Assembly (NCBI RefSeq): GCF_002902235.1 | Contig: NZ_PPRL01000015.1 | Location: 1 to 50,503, forward strand | Direction of reading: 5' to 3' | Origin: Staphylococcus ureilyticus | GTDB lineage: Bacteria; Bacillota; Bacilli; Staphylococcales; Staphylococcaceae | DNA: 50,503 bases | Shown: positions 36,162 through 46,258 of the stretch, piece by piece | Layout of the letters: every line of letters begins with the position of its first letter | How positions within the stretch are numbered: position 1 is the stretch's first letter | Program-made: the position numbers and the translations under genes | Notes under the pieces: generated by a model | What the model was told of the DNA's origin: nothing | Databases searched by the model: none | The model's input: only the letters and a program-made list of their open reading frames with translations

Positions 36162-36902
36162 TTAAGGTTTGATAGCAAAGGCACGTACTGGAAATCCAGG
36201 TGCTTTGTTTGGTTTTGGACTGATAGCATAAATAATGGCGCCTCGTGTAGGCAGTTGATCTAAATTTGTTAGTAACTCAAGTTGGTAGGTATCTTGACCT
36301 AATACGTAACGTTCACCGACAATATCACCATTTTTGACAACATCTACTGAAGCATCTGTATCAAACGTTTCATGACCGATAGATTGGACTTGTCTATCTT
36401 CAAGTAAATATTGTAAGGCATCCAAGCCCCAACCAGGTAAGTGTAGTTGTCCTTCTGCATCTTTATTTTCAAAATGTTCAATATCTGGCCAACGTTTGGA
36501 CCAATCACTGCGAAACGCAACAAATGTGCCAGGTTCGATTGAACCATGTTCAGTTTCCCATTGTTTAATATGATCACGCGTTAAAATAAAGTCAGCATCA
36601 GCTGCCACTTCTTGTGAAAAGTCTAAAATAACTAATGGTAATACGAGTTCTTTTAGATCAATTTCATGAAGATAGCGCGTTTTTTCGACAAAATGTATCG
36701 GGGCATCTATGTGCGTCCCATACTGAGTCACAATATTCCAATTTTGGACATAGAAACCATCGTCGGCAACATTAAATAGTGTAGAAACCTTTGCGCGTTC
36801 AAATTCACTAAAACACGGAATTGTTTCATCAAAAGTATGGGTTAAGTCTACCCATGTTGCAGTTTTTAATTGTTCTAACTGTTCCCATAGTGGATATGTC
36901 AT
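36162..36902 (-). CDS. Cyclase-family metal hydrolase in the met operon
   Basis: This 246-residue protein belongs to the cyclase/kynurenine-formamidase family. The metal motif TQYGTHIDAPIHF (H-x3-D-x3-H, about residues 65-77) and the later region SIGHETFDTDAS are seen, consistent with a Zn or Mn hydrolase of an amide or lactone. There are no tryptophan-degradation genes nearby. It begins at ATG 36902 with AAGGTGATATCA before it, 24 nt after the metE stop, so it is the fifth gene of the methionine operon. Its substrate and link to methionine are unknown. Confidence 0.85.
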   Translation of the reverse strand: MTYPLWEQLEQLKTATWVDLTHTFDETIPCFSEFERAKVSTLFNVADDGFYVQNWNIVTQYGTHIDAPIHFVEKTRYLHEIDLKELVLPLVILDFSQEVAADADFILTRDHIKQWETEHGSIEPGTFVAFRSDWSKRWPDIEHFENKDAEGQLHLPGWGLDALQYLLEDRQVQSIGHETFDTDASVDVVKNGDIVGERYVLGQDTYQLELLTNLDQLPTRGAIIYAISPKPNKAPGFPVRAFAIKP

Positions 36903-36926
36903 TGATATCACCTTCGTCATTAATGA

Positions 36927-39170
36927 TTAAACTGTTGCAGGGTTTGTTGATTTACGTAATTTGTCTACTGAATTTACAAGCACAGTCAATGATTCTCTCA
37001 CTTCATCTTCTTTACGTGTTTTTAAACCACAATCTGGATTAACCCAGAATAAAGAACGATCAATTTCTTGTAGCGCCCGGTTAATTGCTTCTGTGATTTC
37101 TGCTTCAGTAGGGATACGTGGACTATGGATATCATATACCCCTAATCCAATACCTAAGTCATAAGTAATATCTTCAAAATCTTTAATTAAGTCGCCATGG
37201 CTACGAGATGTTTCTATTGAAATAACATCTGCATCTAAATCATAAATAGCATGAATGATTTGTCCAAATTGAGAATAGCACATATGTGTATGAATTTGCG
37301 TCTCATCGGCAACAGATGATGTAGCTAATTTAAATGAATGCACAGCTTTATTAAGGTAATCTTCATGGTATTCTGAACGTAATGGTAAACCTTCTCTCAA
37401 TGCAGGTTCATCAACTTGAATAATTTGGATACCAGCTTTTTCTAAAGCTAAAACTTCTTCATTAATCGCTAATGCAATTTGGTCTTGTACGGTTTCGCGT
37501 GGCAAGTCTACACGTTCAAATGACCAATTCAAGATAGTCACTGGACCTGTAAGCATACCTTTTACTGGTTTATCCGTTAAACTTTGTGCATAAAGTGTCT
37601 CTTTAACTGTTAAAGGCTCTGTCCATTTTACATCACCATAAATGATAGGTGGTTTTACCGCACGTGAACCGTATGATTGCACCCATCCATACTTCGTCAC
37701 TAAGAAGCCTTGTAATTTTTCGCCGAAGAACTCTACCATATCATTTCGTTCAAATTCACCATGGACTAAGACATCTAATCCGATATCTTCTTGGATTTTA
37801 ATCCAGCGCGCAATTTCATTTTTTAAGAATGTTTTATAATCTTCATCTGTAATTCGATTATTTTTCCAATCTGCACGGAATTTTCTTACTTCTTGCGATT
37901 GTGGGAATGATCCAATCGTTGTCGTTGGTAAATCAGGTAAGTTGAGACGTGCATCTTGTGCTTTTTTACGCACTTTAAAAGGTGACTGACGCGTAGTACG
38001 CACACTGTCGAAATCATACTCTAGATTTTTAAATGATTGATTTTGGAAGCGCTCATAACGTGCTTTCAATTCATCAAATTTCTGACTGTCATTGTCATTA
38101 AATAATCGTCTTAAAGCATCCAATTCATCTAATTTTTCAGTGGCAAAACTCAAACCTTCTGCGATGGATTCGTCTAATGTTTCATCATCTAATGATACTG
38201 GTACATGTAACAATGAAGAAGATGGTTGAATGACAAGGTTATTTGTAGCACTTTGTAGTGTGTCGATTAATGATTTTTTAGCTTCAATGTCTGCTGCCCA
38301 CACATTACGACCATCTATAATACCTGCATAAAGTGTTTTGTTTTTGTCTAGTTCGCCATTTTTAATTTGTTTTAAGTTATAGCCGTTATCATGTACAAAA
38401 TCTAAACCTAATCCTTTTACAGGTAAGCTGTTGAGGAATTTTAAGTTGACACGTTCAAAATAAGTTTGAATCACAAGGTGATTACTTAACCCTGCTTCGG
38501 CAAAATAGTTATAAGCAGTACGTGTAATATTTTCAAATGATGCACTATCATCTTCCACAAGTACTGGTTCATCAATTTGAATGTACTCTGCGCCTGCATC
38601 TACTAAAGATTGTAAAACTTCTTTATATAAAGGTAGTAAAATATTTACTTTTTCTTCAAATGATTGCGAACCGCCCTTAGAAAGTTTTACGAATGTTATG
38701 GGACCCACGATTACTGGGTGCGCATTCACATTAATGGATTGTGCATATTTGAAGCGCTCTAATAATACATTGTCATTTAATTTTGGCTCTACGTTGTCCC
38801 ATTCAGGTACAATATAATGATAATTTGTGTTGAACCATTTGATCAATGCACTTGCAATATGTTCTTTATTACCTCTGGCAATGTCGAACAATAAATCGTT
38901 GTCTAATGCTCTGCCTTGGAAACGTTCTGGAATAATATTGAATAATAATGATGTATCAAGAATATGGTCATAAAGAGAGAAATCTCCGACAGGGACACTC
39001 GTTAGATTATAGTTCTTTTGTAGTAATAAATTCTCTTTATGCAAGTCTGTTAATTGTTGATTTAATGTAGGGGCATCTATTTTATTAGCCCAGTAACTTT
39101 CTATTGCTTTTTTCCACTCTCTTTTTCTGCCTAATCTTGGGAAACCTAAATTTGATGTTTGAATTGTCAT
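36927..39170 (-). CDS. metE: Cobalamin-independent methionine synthase MetE
   Basis: This 747-residue enzyme transfers the methyl group of 5-methyltetrahydropteroyl-triglutamate to homocysteine. The two-barrel architecture is normal. The zinc ligands of the C-terminal barrel are visible in [11 protein letters not shown] and in PDCGLKTR near the end, and the folate region [16 protein letters not shown] is present. Overlap of 4 nt with the upstream metF-type gene indicates coupling. It is the fourth gene behind the Met T-box. Confidence 0.96.
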   Translation of the reverse strand: MTIQTSNLGFPRLGRKREWKKAIESYWANKIDAPTLNQQLTDLHKENLLLQKNYNLTSVPVGDFSLYDHILDTSLLFNIIPERFQGRALDNDLLFDIARGNKEHIASALIKWFNTNYHYIVPEWDNVEPKLNDNVLLERFKYAQSINVNAHPVIVGPITFVKLSKGGSQSFEEKVNILLPLYKEVLQSLVDAGAEYIQIDEPVLVEDDSASFENITRTAYNYFAEAGLSNHLVIQTYFERVNLKFLNSLPVKGLGLDFVHDNGYNLKQIKNGELDKNKTLYAGIIDGRNVWAADIEAKKSLIDTLQSATNNLVIQPSSSLLHVPVSLDDETLDESIAEGLSFATEKLDELDALRRLFNDNDSQKFDELKARYERFQNQSFKNLEYDFDSVRTTRQSPFKVRKKAQDARLNLPDLPTTTIGSFPQSQEVRKFRADWKNNRITDEDYKTFLKNEIARWIKIQEDIGLDVLVHGEFERNDMVEFFGEKLQGFLVTKYGWVQSYGSRAVKPPIIYGDVKWTEPLTVKETLYAQSLTDKPVKGMLTGPVTILNWSFERVDLPRETVQDQIALAINEEVLALEKAGIQIIQVDEPALREGLPLRSEYHEDYLNKAVHSFKLATSSVADETQIHTHMCYSQFGQIIHAIYDLDADVISIETSRSHGDLIKDFEDITYDLGIGLGVYDIHSPRIPTEAEITEAINRALQEIDRSLFWVNPDCGLKTRKEDEVRESLTVLVNSVDKLRKSTNPATV

Positions 39171-41008
39171 AATATTGCCTCCTGTTTACTTGAAGTAATT
39201 GATTGTGAATATGATGCGAGTGCTAAAGTGTAATCGACTTTCTGGAACGGTGTAATTAAATATAAGCCGTTAAAATATTTATGGACGGTATCTATAAGTT
39301 CCTTAGAAAGTTTAAGGCTTAATGCTTTCGTTTTTTCTTTATCGTCTTTAACAGCTTCAAATTGTTCTAAAATGTCTTCGGATAGTTTAATTCCAGGCAC
39401 TTCGTTGTGTAAAAATAGTGCGTTATTATAGCTAGTGACTGGCATAATGCCAATAAAGAATGGTACGTCTAAATGTTTGGTTGCTTCATATATTTCTTCG
39501 ATTTTTTCGGTGCTATAGACTGGCTGTGTGATAAAGTAGTGTGTGCCACTCTCTATCTTTTTCTCAGCACGTTTGACTGACCCTTCGAGTTTTCGAACAT
39601 TTGGATCAAAAGCACCTGCGATGTTGAAGTTCGTTTTCGTCTTCAGCGCATCACCATCTGTGTTAATACCTTCGTTAAAGCGTAATGCAATTTCTGTTAA
39701 ACCTTTGGAGTTCACATCGTAAACATTAGTTGCGCCGGGTAAATGACCAATTTTTGATGGATCCCCTGTAATGGCTAGTATTTCATTTACATTCAGTAAG
39801 GATAGGCCTAATAAATGTGATTGTAGTCCAATGAGGTTACGATCGCGACACGTGATGTGAACGAGCGGTTCAATATTATATTGTTGTTTGATGATACTTG
39901 CTGCTGCGACATTACTGATACGCACAGTAGCTAAAGAGTTATCTGCTAGGGTCACCGCATCAATATGAGCATCATCAAGTTTTTTGATATTTCTGAAAAA
40001 TGTTTCTGTATCTAAGTGTTTTGGCGTATCCAATTCTACTATAATAGTGGGACGTGCTTTGACTTTCGTTGTTAAGTTTTGTTGTTGTACATTGTTATGT
40101 GAAGGACTATTATATTTTTTAATAGGTATTACATTTTTACTGGATGCCGGTTTGAGATTGGCTACAGAGGACTTAATGTATTGAATATGTTCTGGTGTAG
40201 TCCCGCAACACCCCCCGATAATCCTAACGCCTTCTTTGATCAACTGCTCTGCCACTTTACCGAAGTATTCGGCATTATCACTGTATTTAAATCGACTATT
40301 TTCAATATCTAATAAACTTGCATTGGGATAGCAAGATAAATAGGCATTGTCAGGTAATTCAATATGTGAAAATGATTGTTGCATGTGGTGAGGACCATGG
40401 TGACAATTGAGTCCAACGATATCAGCACCACTGTCGACAACGCGTTGTAAAGCTGTATTAATTTCCGTCCCATCTCTCAAGTAATTTGTGTTTAATGCTG
40501 TTAATTGAGCAATAATAGGAATATGATGTTTGCGTTTTGTAGCTGTAATAATGTTGGTCAGCTCTTCTAAATCATAATAGGTTTCGAAAAGTAAACCGTC
40601 GACGCCTTCTTCAACTAAAGTATCTACTTGGATCTCGGTATGATATTGAATGGCTTCTAAACCTAAATCTTCCTGTTTTACACCTCTGAATCCACCTACA
40701 GTACCTAATATAAATGTTTCATCATTAGCTGCTCTTTTGGCAATTTGTACTGCGGCTTTGTGTATTTCTTTAACCTTGTGTTCTAAACCAAATACTTTTA
40801 ATTTTTCAAAATTTGCACCATAAGTATTGGTCTGAATAATATCTGCACCAGATTCAATGTAGGAGCGATGAATCCGTTCTATTTTGTCAGGATGGGTTAA
40901 ATTATATGCTTCTGGACAAGTATCTAAACCATCAGAATATAGAATGGTTCCCATTGCACCATCAGCGACTAAAATGTTCTGTTTCAGTTTGTTGATGAGT
41001 TGACTCAT
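39167..41008 (-). CDS. metF: Bifunctional homocysteine methyltransferase/MTHF reductase
   Basis: This 613-residue fusion comprises an N-terminal homocysteine S-methyltransferase barrel (about residues 1-285; [12 protein letters not shown] and the zinc cysteines in GLNCHH and [12 protein letters not shown]) and a C-terminal methylenetetrahydrofolate reductase barrel (about 325-610; [29 protein letters not shown] [19 protein letters not shown]). It is the YitJ-type arrangement of Firmicutes. It makes 5-methyl-THF for MetE and may itself recycle homocysteine. GGAGG before the ATG sits inside the last 47 nt of metC. Confidence 0.93.
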   Translation of the reverse strand: MSQLINKLKQNILVADGAMGTILYSDGLDTCPEAYNLTHPDKIERIHRSYIESGADIIQTNTYGANFEKLKVFGLEHKVKEIHKAAVQIAKRAANDETFILGTVGGFRGVKQEDLGLEAIQYHTEIQVDTLVEEGVDGLLFETYYDLEELTNIITATKRKHHIPIIAQLTALNTNYLRDGTEINTALQRVVDSGADIVGLNCHHGPHHMQQSFSHIELPDNAYLSCYPNASLLDIENSRFKYSDNAEYFGKVAEQLIKEGVRIIGGCCGTTPEHIQYIKSSVANLKPASSKNVIPIKKYNSPSHNNVQQQNLTTKVKARPTIIVELDTPKHLDTETFFRNIKKLDDAHIDAVTLADNSLATVRISNVAAASIIKQQYNIEPLVHITCRDRNLIGLQSHLLGLSLLNVNEILAITGDPSKIGHLPGATNVYDVNSKGLTEIALRFNEGINTDGDALKTKTNFNIAGAFDPNVRKLEGSVKRAEKKIESGTHYFITQPVYSTEKIEEIYEATKHLDVPFFIGIMPVTSYNNALFLHNEVPGIKLSEDILEQFEAVKDDKEKTKALSLKLSKELIDTVHKYFNGLYLITPFQKVDYTLALASYSQSITSSKQEAIL

Positions 41009-42137
41009 TGAAGGCCTCCTTCAGTGCGTAGTTTAAATCAGCAATTAATTCGTCAGCATTTTCTAAGCCTACACTTAATCTAAATAATCCAAATGTAATA
41101 TTGCGTGCTTCACGAACTTCTTTTGGTACAGCAGCATGAGACATAGTAGCAGGGTGGGATAAAATCGTCTCAACGCCACCTAAACTGACAGATACAAGTG
41201 GTAGCGTGAGCGCATCTACAAAAGCTTGCGCTTTTGATTCATCTTTAAGTCTTAAGCCTAAAACAGCACCACCATGTTTTGCTTGAGATAAATGTAACTT
41301 GTCATTTCCTGGGTAATAGACTTCTGCAATTTCTTCGCGCTGCGTTAAGAAATCATAAACTTTTTGTGCATTCTCAACAGATTGATTGAAACGTACAGAC
41401 AACGTTTTTAAATGCTGTGCTAACGTCCAGCAATCATGTGCAGACAATGCAGTTCCTGTACCGTTTTGCAATAGATAAAGTGCGTCTGCTACTGCTTTAT
41501 TATTTGTGATAGCAGCGCCAGCAATGATATCACTATGACCACCCAAGAATTTTGTAGCACTATGTACGACGATATCTGCACCTAAAACTAAAGGTGACTG
41601 ACCAAGTGGTGTCATAAATGTATTGTCAACAGCGAGTAATAGTTCGTGTTGTTGTGTGATACGAGAGACGCCTTTAATATCAGTGATTTTAAATAATGGA
41701 TTAGATGGTGTTTCAATATAAACCAGTTTTGTATTTGATTGAATCGCTTCTTCAATTTCTTGTAACTGTGTTGTGTCTACCGTGGTAAATTGAATATTAA
41801 AGCGTGTCAAAATTTGTTCTGTTAATCTAAAAGTACCACCATAGACATCATCTGGGAGAATGACATGATCACCTGCATTTAATGTGAGTAGTACAGCTGA
41901 AATGGCTGCAATACCTGATGCATAAGCAAATGCGTAATCGCCCCCTTCAAGTGCTGCTAATTTTTCTTCTAACAAAGCACGATTAGGGTTGCCACTTCGC
42001 GCATAATCATATTTGGCGTCACCACCTAAAACTTTTTGATGAAATGTCGAAGATGCATATAATGGTGGATTAGCTGAATCGTAATCAACACCTCTTTGTG
42101 CATCAAATATTACTTCTGTTTCTTTAGATAAACTCAT
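40962..42137 (-). CDS. metC: Cystathionine beta-lyase MetC
   Basis: This 391-residue PLP-dependent Cys/Met metabolism enzyme cleaves cystathionine to homocysteine. The PLP lysine is in HSATKFLGGHSD, and the tyrosine and arginine of YDYARSGNP belong to the cofactor pocket. The C-terminal SLGGVETILSHPATMSHA is typical. It overlaps metI by 4 nt and the following metF by 47 nt, an unusually long coding overlap for this operon. Beta-lyase rather than gamma-lyase is inferred from the operon position. Confidence 0.93.
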   Translation of the reverse strand: MSLSKETEVIFDAQRGVDYDSANPPLYASSTFHQKVLGGDAKYDYARSGNPNRALLEEKLAALEGGDYAFAYASGIAAISAVLLTLNAGDHVILPDDVYGGTFRLTEQILTRFNIQFTTVDTTQLQEIEEAIQSNTKLVYIETPSNPLFKITDIKGVSRITQQHELLLAVDNTFMTPLGQSPLVLGADIVVHSATKFLGGHSDIIAGAAITNNKAVADALYLLQNGTGTALSAHDCWTLAQHLKTLSVRFNQSVENAQKVYDFLTQREEIAEVYYPGNDKLHLSQAKHGGAVLGLRLKDESKAQAFVDALTLPLVSVSLGGVETILSHPATMSHAAVPKEVREARNITFGLFRLSVGLENADELIADLNYALKEAFNESTHQQTETEHFSR

Positions 42138-43237
42138 ATAATCACACTTTCTTTAGATTTTTCTAATGCTTGTATAATGTCTTGTTCAATGTCTGCGTAA
42201 TCTTCAACGCCGATGGATAATCTCAGTAAATGTTCATCAATGCCTCGCTTTTCTTTTTCTTCATCTGGCATGTCAACGTGTGTTTGTGTATAAGGAAATG
42301 TGATAAAAGTTTCTGTTCCACCTAAGCTTTCTGCAAAAATACATACTTTTAAGTTTTCTAAAAATTTATCGGCTTTATAATTTTTATTTAAGCGTAGACT
42401 CATCATTCCCGTTCGACCGCAATATAAGACCTGGTCAATGCCTGTTAAGTTACAACATCGTTTGGCTAATAATTGAGCATTATATTCTGAACGGTCCATT
42501 CTTAAATGTAATGTTTTTAAACCACGTTGTAGTAAGTAGCTATCAAAAGGTGATAAAGTTGCACCAATCATGTTATGAAATTCACCTAATTTTTCAGCTA
42601 AATTTTCATCTTTAACCGTCACGACACCAGCAAGTACATCATTATGCCCACCTATGTATTTCGTAGCAGAATGTAGTACAATATCTGCGCCATCTTCAAG
42701 TGGTGTTGAGAGATATGGTGTTAAAAAAGTGTTGTCTATAATCGTTAGTAAGCGATGTTTTTTGCTTAAAATATAGTATGGGTCAACGTCTACTTCTTGC
42801 ATTTGTGGATTTGAAATCGTTTCTATAAATAGCGCTTTAGTATTTTCTGTAATGCTTTCTTTAACAGTTTCATAGTTTAAGAAATCAACATATTTGAAAT
42901 GTACACCGTATTGTTGCTCATAAAAATCAAATAGTCTAAATGTGCCACCATAAAGGTCGAATGAAACGAGTATTTCATCGCCAGCTTTAAATAAATTACA
43001 TATTAATTGTATGGCTGCCATGCCACTTGCAGTAGCAAATGAAGCAGTACCACGTTCTAACTTAGCAAATGATTCTTCAAAAGCTGAACGTGTTGGGTTT
43101 TTAGTTCTTGTATAATCAAAACCCGTCGATGTTCCTAAATGAGGGTGCTGATATGCTGTTGATAAATAAATTGGATTTGCAATCGCTCCTGTTGCATCTT
43201 GTGTCAGTGCGATTTGTGATAACTCAGTATTTTTCAT
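42134..43237 (-). CDS. metI: Cystathionine gamma-synthase/O-acetylhomoserine thiolyase MetI
   Basis: This 367-residue PLP enzyme condenses activated homoserine with cysteine (or sulfide). The PLP lysine is in HSATKYIGGHND, and FDYTRTKNPTR is the tyrosine/arginine motif. The C-terminal AESLGGTETFITFPYTQTHV is also present. It is the first gene after the T-box leader, with AGGAGG 10 nt before the ATG. Paralogue of the adjacent metC. Confidence 0.93.
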   Translation of the reverse strand: MKNTELSQIALTQDATGAIANPIYLSTAYQHPHLGTSTGFDYTRTKNPTRSAFEESFAKLERGTASFATASGMAAIQLICNLFKAGDEILVSFDLYGGTFRLFDFYEQQYGVHFKYVDFLNYETVKESITENTKALFIETISNPQMQEVDVDPYYILSKKHRLLTIIDNTFLTPYLSTPLEDGADIVLHSATKYIGGHNDVLAGVVTVKDENLAEKLGEFHNMIGATLSPFDSYLLQRGLKTLHLRMDRSEYNAQLLAKRCCNLTGIDQVLYCGRTGMMSLRLNKNYKADKFLENLKVCIFAESLGGTETFITFPYTQTHVDMPDEEKEKRGIDEHLLRLSIGVEDYADIEQDIIQALEKSKESVII

Positions 43238-43693
43238 AATACAGATAACCTCCTTTAAAAATAAAAAAAGCTTCCGTCCTTTAAACCCGAATCAATCGGA
43301 TGTAAAGGACGAAAGCTTAGCTCGCGGTACCACCTTTGTTTGTTACTTTATCACTAAAGTAACCTTATCCAGTACGCCAAATTGCATTCATTACTTGTAC
43401 TGAACGTGCGCTACCGTAATATGATCAAATAAAAAAACTCACTGCCACTGAAAGTGAAATGAGTATTAACGACATATACAACGCTTGGAATAATCCAGTA
43501 CGCCATTAAGCAAAATGTTAATACTGTATCGCTATAACGGGCGATCCCGTTGACACCTCATATTGGCATCAACACTCAAAGGCCATTTTCAAACTTTCTT
43601 TCTGTGTCTCCTTTCAGCAAGTGAAGACTCTCTGTGTCAGCAGTGTAAGTTCTACTTTCCTTATTACTGTGTGTTGCTATTTCAAATTTGTTA
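43238..43693 (-). promoter_or_regulatory. Methionine T-box riboswitch leader
   Basis: On the minus strand the leader contains the invariant T-box AAAGGTGGTACCGCGAGC (43320-43337), immediately followed by a terminator of GC-rich pairs (43263-43318: AAGCTTTCGTCCTTTA and its mate, then seven T). A Stem I AGAGAGTC motif occurs near 43628-43635. Uncharged methionine tRNA would favour the antiterminator and switch on metI-C-F-E-cyclase. The leader is about 455 nt from the predicted start, much longer than most T-boxes. Several AUG triplets could be the specifier; I cannot decide which. Confidence 0.95.
43263..43318 (-). terminator. T-box-controlled terminator of the met operon
   Basis: AAGCTT...CGTCCTTTA pairs with TAAAGGACG...AAGCTT with a long stem and ends in TTTTTTTAT on the minus strand. 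It competes with the antiterminator formed by the T-box sequence next to it. Confidence 0.92.
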
Positions 43694-43699
43694 TCACTT

Positions 43700-43728
43700 A
43701 GATTACACATTAAAATAACTTTTGTCAA
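43700..43728 (-). promoter_or_regulatory. Promoter of the met operon
   Basis: On the minus strand, TTGACA (43728-43723) and TAATCT (43705-43700) are exactly 17 nt apart. The -35 box is perfect; the -10 is weaker. Predicted start near 43693. Confidence 0.65.
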
Positions 43729-43730
43729 TA

Positions 43731-43745
43731 ACTTATCTGAAAATT
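43731..43745. promoter_or_regulatory. CodY-like box at the met promoter
   Basis: ACTTATCTGAAAATT matches the CodY box AATTTTCWGAAAATT at 13 of 15 positions. It lies 3 nt upstream of the -35 box, where CodY bound with branched-chain amino acids or GTP could repress. CodY control of met genes is known in Staphylococcus. Confidence 0.55.
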
Positions 43746-43849
43746 TTGATTTAACCGATAATTTAAAATGATATTTTTCATTGCTGTAGTGATGATATAC
43801 TATGTTTAACTAAAAAGGTCATTTTTATTTAAGAAAGTAGGTGTAAACA

Positions 43850-44683
43850 ATGAATGATGCTATAGATGAACGACTCAAAGTAGATCACAATGCGCACGTA
43901 AAAGAAATAGCACTCAATAGCATTAAACCTAATCCTTATCAACCTAGGAAATCATTTGATCAAGAACGTTTGGAAGATTTGGCTGAGTCGATAAAACTAC
44001 ATGGTATTTTACAGCCTATCGTGTTACGAAAAACAATATCTGGTTATAACATTGTAGTAGGTGAGCGACGTTTTCGAGCATCAAAACTAGCAGGATCAAC
44101 GACAATACCCGCCATCGTTAAAGTGCTATCTGATGAAGATATGATGGAACTCGCTGTGATTGAAAATTTACAACGCGAAGACTTAAATGCGATTGAGGAA
44201 GCAGAAAGTTATCGTAAATTAATGGATGAGTTAGCGCTAACACAGCAAGAAGTGGCACAGCGATTAAGTAAATCTAGACCATATATTGCCAACATGTTGC
44301 GTTTACTACAATTGCCTAAGGACATTACTCAAATGGTCAAAGATAACAAACTATCAGGCGCACATGGACGCACGCTATTAGCGATAAAAGATAAGCAAAA
44401 GATGAAAAGCATAGCTAAGCAAGCCTACCGGGAGTCTTGGAGTGTACGTACATTAGAACAATATGTAAATGAAAACACTGAAAATAAAAAATCTATTAAA
44501 GATAAGCCGCATACAACTAAAAAACCTAAGTTTATACAACAACAAGAGCGACAGCTAAAAGAACAATATGGTTCAGCTGTAACGATATCTAACAAAAATA
44601 AAAAAGGTTACATCACTTTTGAATTTAAATCTGAAACTGAGTTCAGAAGATTAATACACCAATTGAACGAGAAATATAATTAA
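43850..44683 (+). CDS. parB: Chromosome partition protein ParB (Spo0J family)
   Basis: This 277-residue ParB/Spo0J protein has the CTPase/N-terminal domain with PNPYQPRK, the arginine-rich GERRFRASKLAG box and VIENLQREDLNAIEEAESY. A helix-turn-helix (LTQQEVAQRLSKSRPYIANMLRLL, about residues 140-165) and a C-terminal dimerisation region complete it. It loads on parS sites and spreads to organise the origin region. No parA partner is adjacent, which is usual for Staphylococcus. It is divergent from the met operon and has its own terminator. Noc, the related nucleoid-occlusion factor, is the alternative. Confidence 0.9.
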   Translation: MNDAIDERLKVDHNAHVKEIALNSIKPNPYQPRKSFDQERLEDLAESIKLHGILQPIVLRKTISGYNIVVGERRFRASKLAGSTTIPAIVKVLSDEDMMELAVIENLQREDLNAIEEAESYRKLMDELALTQQEVAQRLSKSRPYIANMLRLLQLPKDITQMVKDNKLSGAHGRTLLAIKDKQKMKSIAKQAYRESWSVRTLEQYVNENTENKKSIKDKPHTTKKPKFIQQQERQLKEQYGSAVTISNKNKKGYITFEFKSETEFRRLIHQLNEKYN

Positions 44684-44740
44684 AACAAGAAATTTTACCC
44701 ATCGTTTGAATTAAGTAAATAATAGTAAATAACAAACCTA

Positions 44741-44785
44741 AAACCACATGCGAACTGATATACCACCAGATGCATGTGGTTTTTA
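44741..44785 (+). terminator. Terminator after parB
   Basis: AAACCACATGC and GCATGTGGTTT pair with a 20-nt loop and are followed by a run of T. Confidence 0.85.
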
Positions 44786-44934
44786 AGTTTGCAAAAATGA
44801 ATTATCAATATAATATATTTTATTTTAGATTATATAGTGAATAAAAATGAGCGATATTTTTCAATATATTATCTTTTTTAAAAATCATTAATCAAAAAAT
44901 AGTTACAAATTAATGAATATCGAATGTGAAATTT

Positions 44935-44952
44935 ATGTGAAATTAAACACAT
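44935..44952. promoter_or_regulatory. Rex-like dyad upstream of hmp
   Basis: ATGTGAAATTAAACACAT has outer arms ATGTG/CACAT in perfect inverted symmetry, resembling the Rex operator TTGTGAWWWWWWTCACAA but with one mismatched inner pair on the right side. It lies 4 nt before the -35 box of hmp. A second TGTGAAATT copy occurs 12 nt upstream. Confidence 0.4.
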
Positions 44953-44956
44953 TTAC

Positions 44957-44985
44957 TTGTAAACAAAATACTGTAGTTCAATAAT
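44957..44985 (+). promoter_or_regulatory. Promoter of hmp
   Basis: TTGTAA and AATAAT are separated by 17 nt. The predicted start is about 20 nt before the gene. Confidence 0.55.
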
Positions 44986-45014
44986 GGAAGTGAAGGAATA
45001 ACTAGGAGGGGTTT

Positions 45015-46160
45015 ATGTTAAATCAAGAAGAAATAAAAACAATAAGAGAAACGGTACCATTATTGAAAGATAAAGGACAGACAATAACATCAACTTTCTA
45101 TAAAAGATTATTCGAGCAACATCCTGAATTGAAGCATATGTTTAACCAGACCAATCAAAAAAGAGGATTACAATCTTCTGCATTAGCGATGGCAGTATTA
45201 GCGGCGGCAGAAAATATAGATGACTTATCACCAATTGTTCCCGCAATTATGCCTGTGGTTTACAAACATTGTGCTTTACAAGTAAAAGCTGAGCATTATC
45301 CAATCGTTGGTGAAAATTTGATTTGGGCAATTCAACAAGTGACTGGGTTAAAAGAAGATGATCCTATTATCCAAACTTGGATTAAAGCATATGGAGAAAT
45401 TGCTGATGCATTTATTGGCTTAGAAAAAGAAGTGTACAGTAAAATGGCTTGGGATGGCTTTAAACCATTTACTGTAACCAATATTACTGATGAAACCGAA
45501 ATCATTAAATCTTTCACAGTAACATCAGACGACATTGATTTAAGTCAATTTGTACCTGGACAATATATTACAGTAGATATATCTAGTGATAAATTGCCAT
45601 ACAGAGCTAAAAGACATTATTCCATTGTAGATGGTGACAAAGATTTCTTAACATTCGGTGTACGTAGAGACGTTACGGAAGAACATGAAGGTGAAGTATC
45701 TACAGTACTACATGATGAAGTCAAAGTGGGAGATACTCTATTTTTATCTGCGCCAGTCGGTGGATTTGGATTGGCAAACAAAGATCATAAACAATTATTC
45801 ATAGGCTCTGGTGTAGGCGTGACACCTCTTGTTTCAATGTATAAAGAAGCGGTTGATGCTGATTTAACTTCAACATTCCTTCAATCAACATCAGATGCTC
45901 AAAACGTAGCATTCGAAGAAAATTTAGAAGCAATCACAGCACAATCTTCAGTAGCACAATTTGATAAACATTTCCGTAATCAAGACGGATTTATAGACGC
46001 TGAACAATTAAAACAATACCTTGATGGTGAAACAGAAGTTTATGTATGTGGTGGTAATTCATTCTTAAAAGCTATGATTCAAGAATTACAAAAATTAGAA
46101 GTGCCAATGGACCAAATTCACTACGAAACATTCATTCCAAGATTGAGTTTTTCAGTATAG
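45015..46160 (+). CDS. hmp: Flavohemoprotein, nitric oxide dioxygenase Hmp
   Basis: This 381-residue protein (the usual staphylococcal length) has a globin domain (about residues 1-140; proximal His in YKHCALQVKAEHYPIVG, the Tyr/Gln pair upstream) and a ferredoxin-reductase-like FAD/NAD domain (about 150-381; RHYSIVDGD flavin motif, GSGVGVTPLVSMY and the closing YETFIPR). It converts NO plus oxygen to nitrate with NAD(P)H and protects against nitrosative stress. GGAGGGG precedes the start. The Rex-like dyad upstream suggests redox control. Confidence 0.94.
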   Translation: MLNQEEIKTIRETVPLLKDKGQTITSTFYKRLFEQHPELKHMFNQTNQKRGLQSSALAMAVLAAAENIDDLSPIVPAIMPVVYKHCALQVKAEHYPIVGENLIWAIQQVTGLKEDDPIIQTWIKAYGEIADAFIGLEKEVYSKMAWDGFKPFTVTNITDETEIIKSFTVTSDDIDLSQFVPGQYITVDISSDKLPYRAKRHYSIVDGDKDFLTFGVRRDVTEEHEGEVSTVLHDEVKVGDTLFLSAPVGGFGLANKDHKQLFIGSGVGVTPLVSMYKEAVDADLTSTFLQSTSDAQNVAFEENLEAITAQSSVAQFDKHFRNQDGFIDAEQLKQYLDGETEVYVCGGNSFLKAMIQELQKLEVPMDQIHYETFIPRLSFSV

Positions 46161-46258
46161 TGTAACGCGTTTTACACATTTTATATAAATTAAAAAATAA
46201 ATCATAAAACAGATAGCTCATTTTATTTAACTGGAGACTTTTCATATTTTTTAAATAA

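Larger units (their letters stand above)
44684..45014. other. Gap with parB terminator and hmp promoter
   Basis: This 331-nt region contains only the parB terminator and the hmp control region, both listed separately. Confidence 0.6.

Noticed and set aside
36821..37164. Plus-strand frames inside metE and the cyclase gene
   Set aside because: Antisense shadows of conserved minus-strand genes without translation signals.
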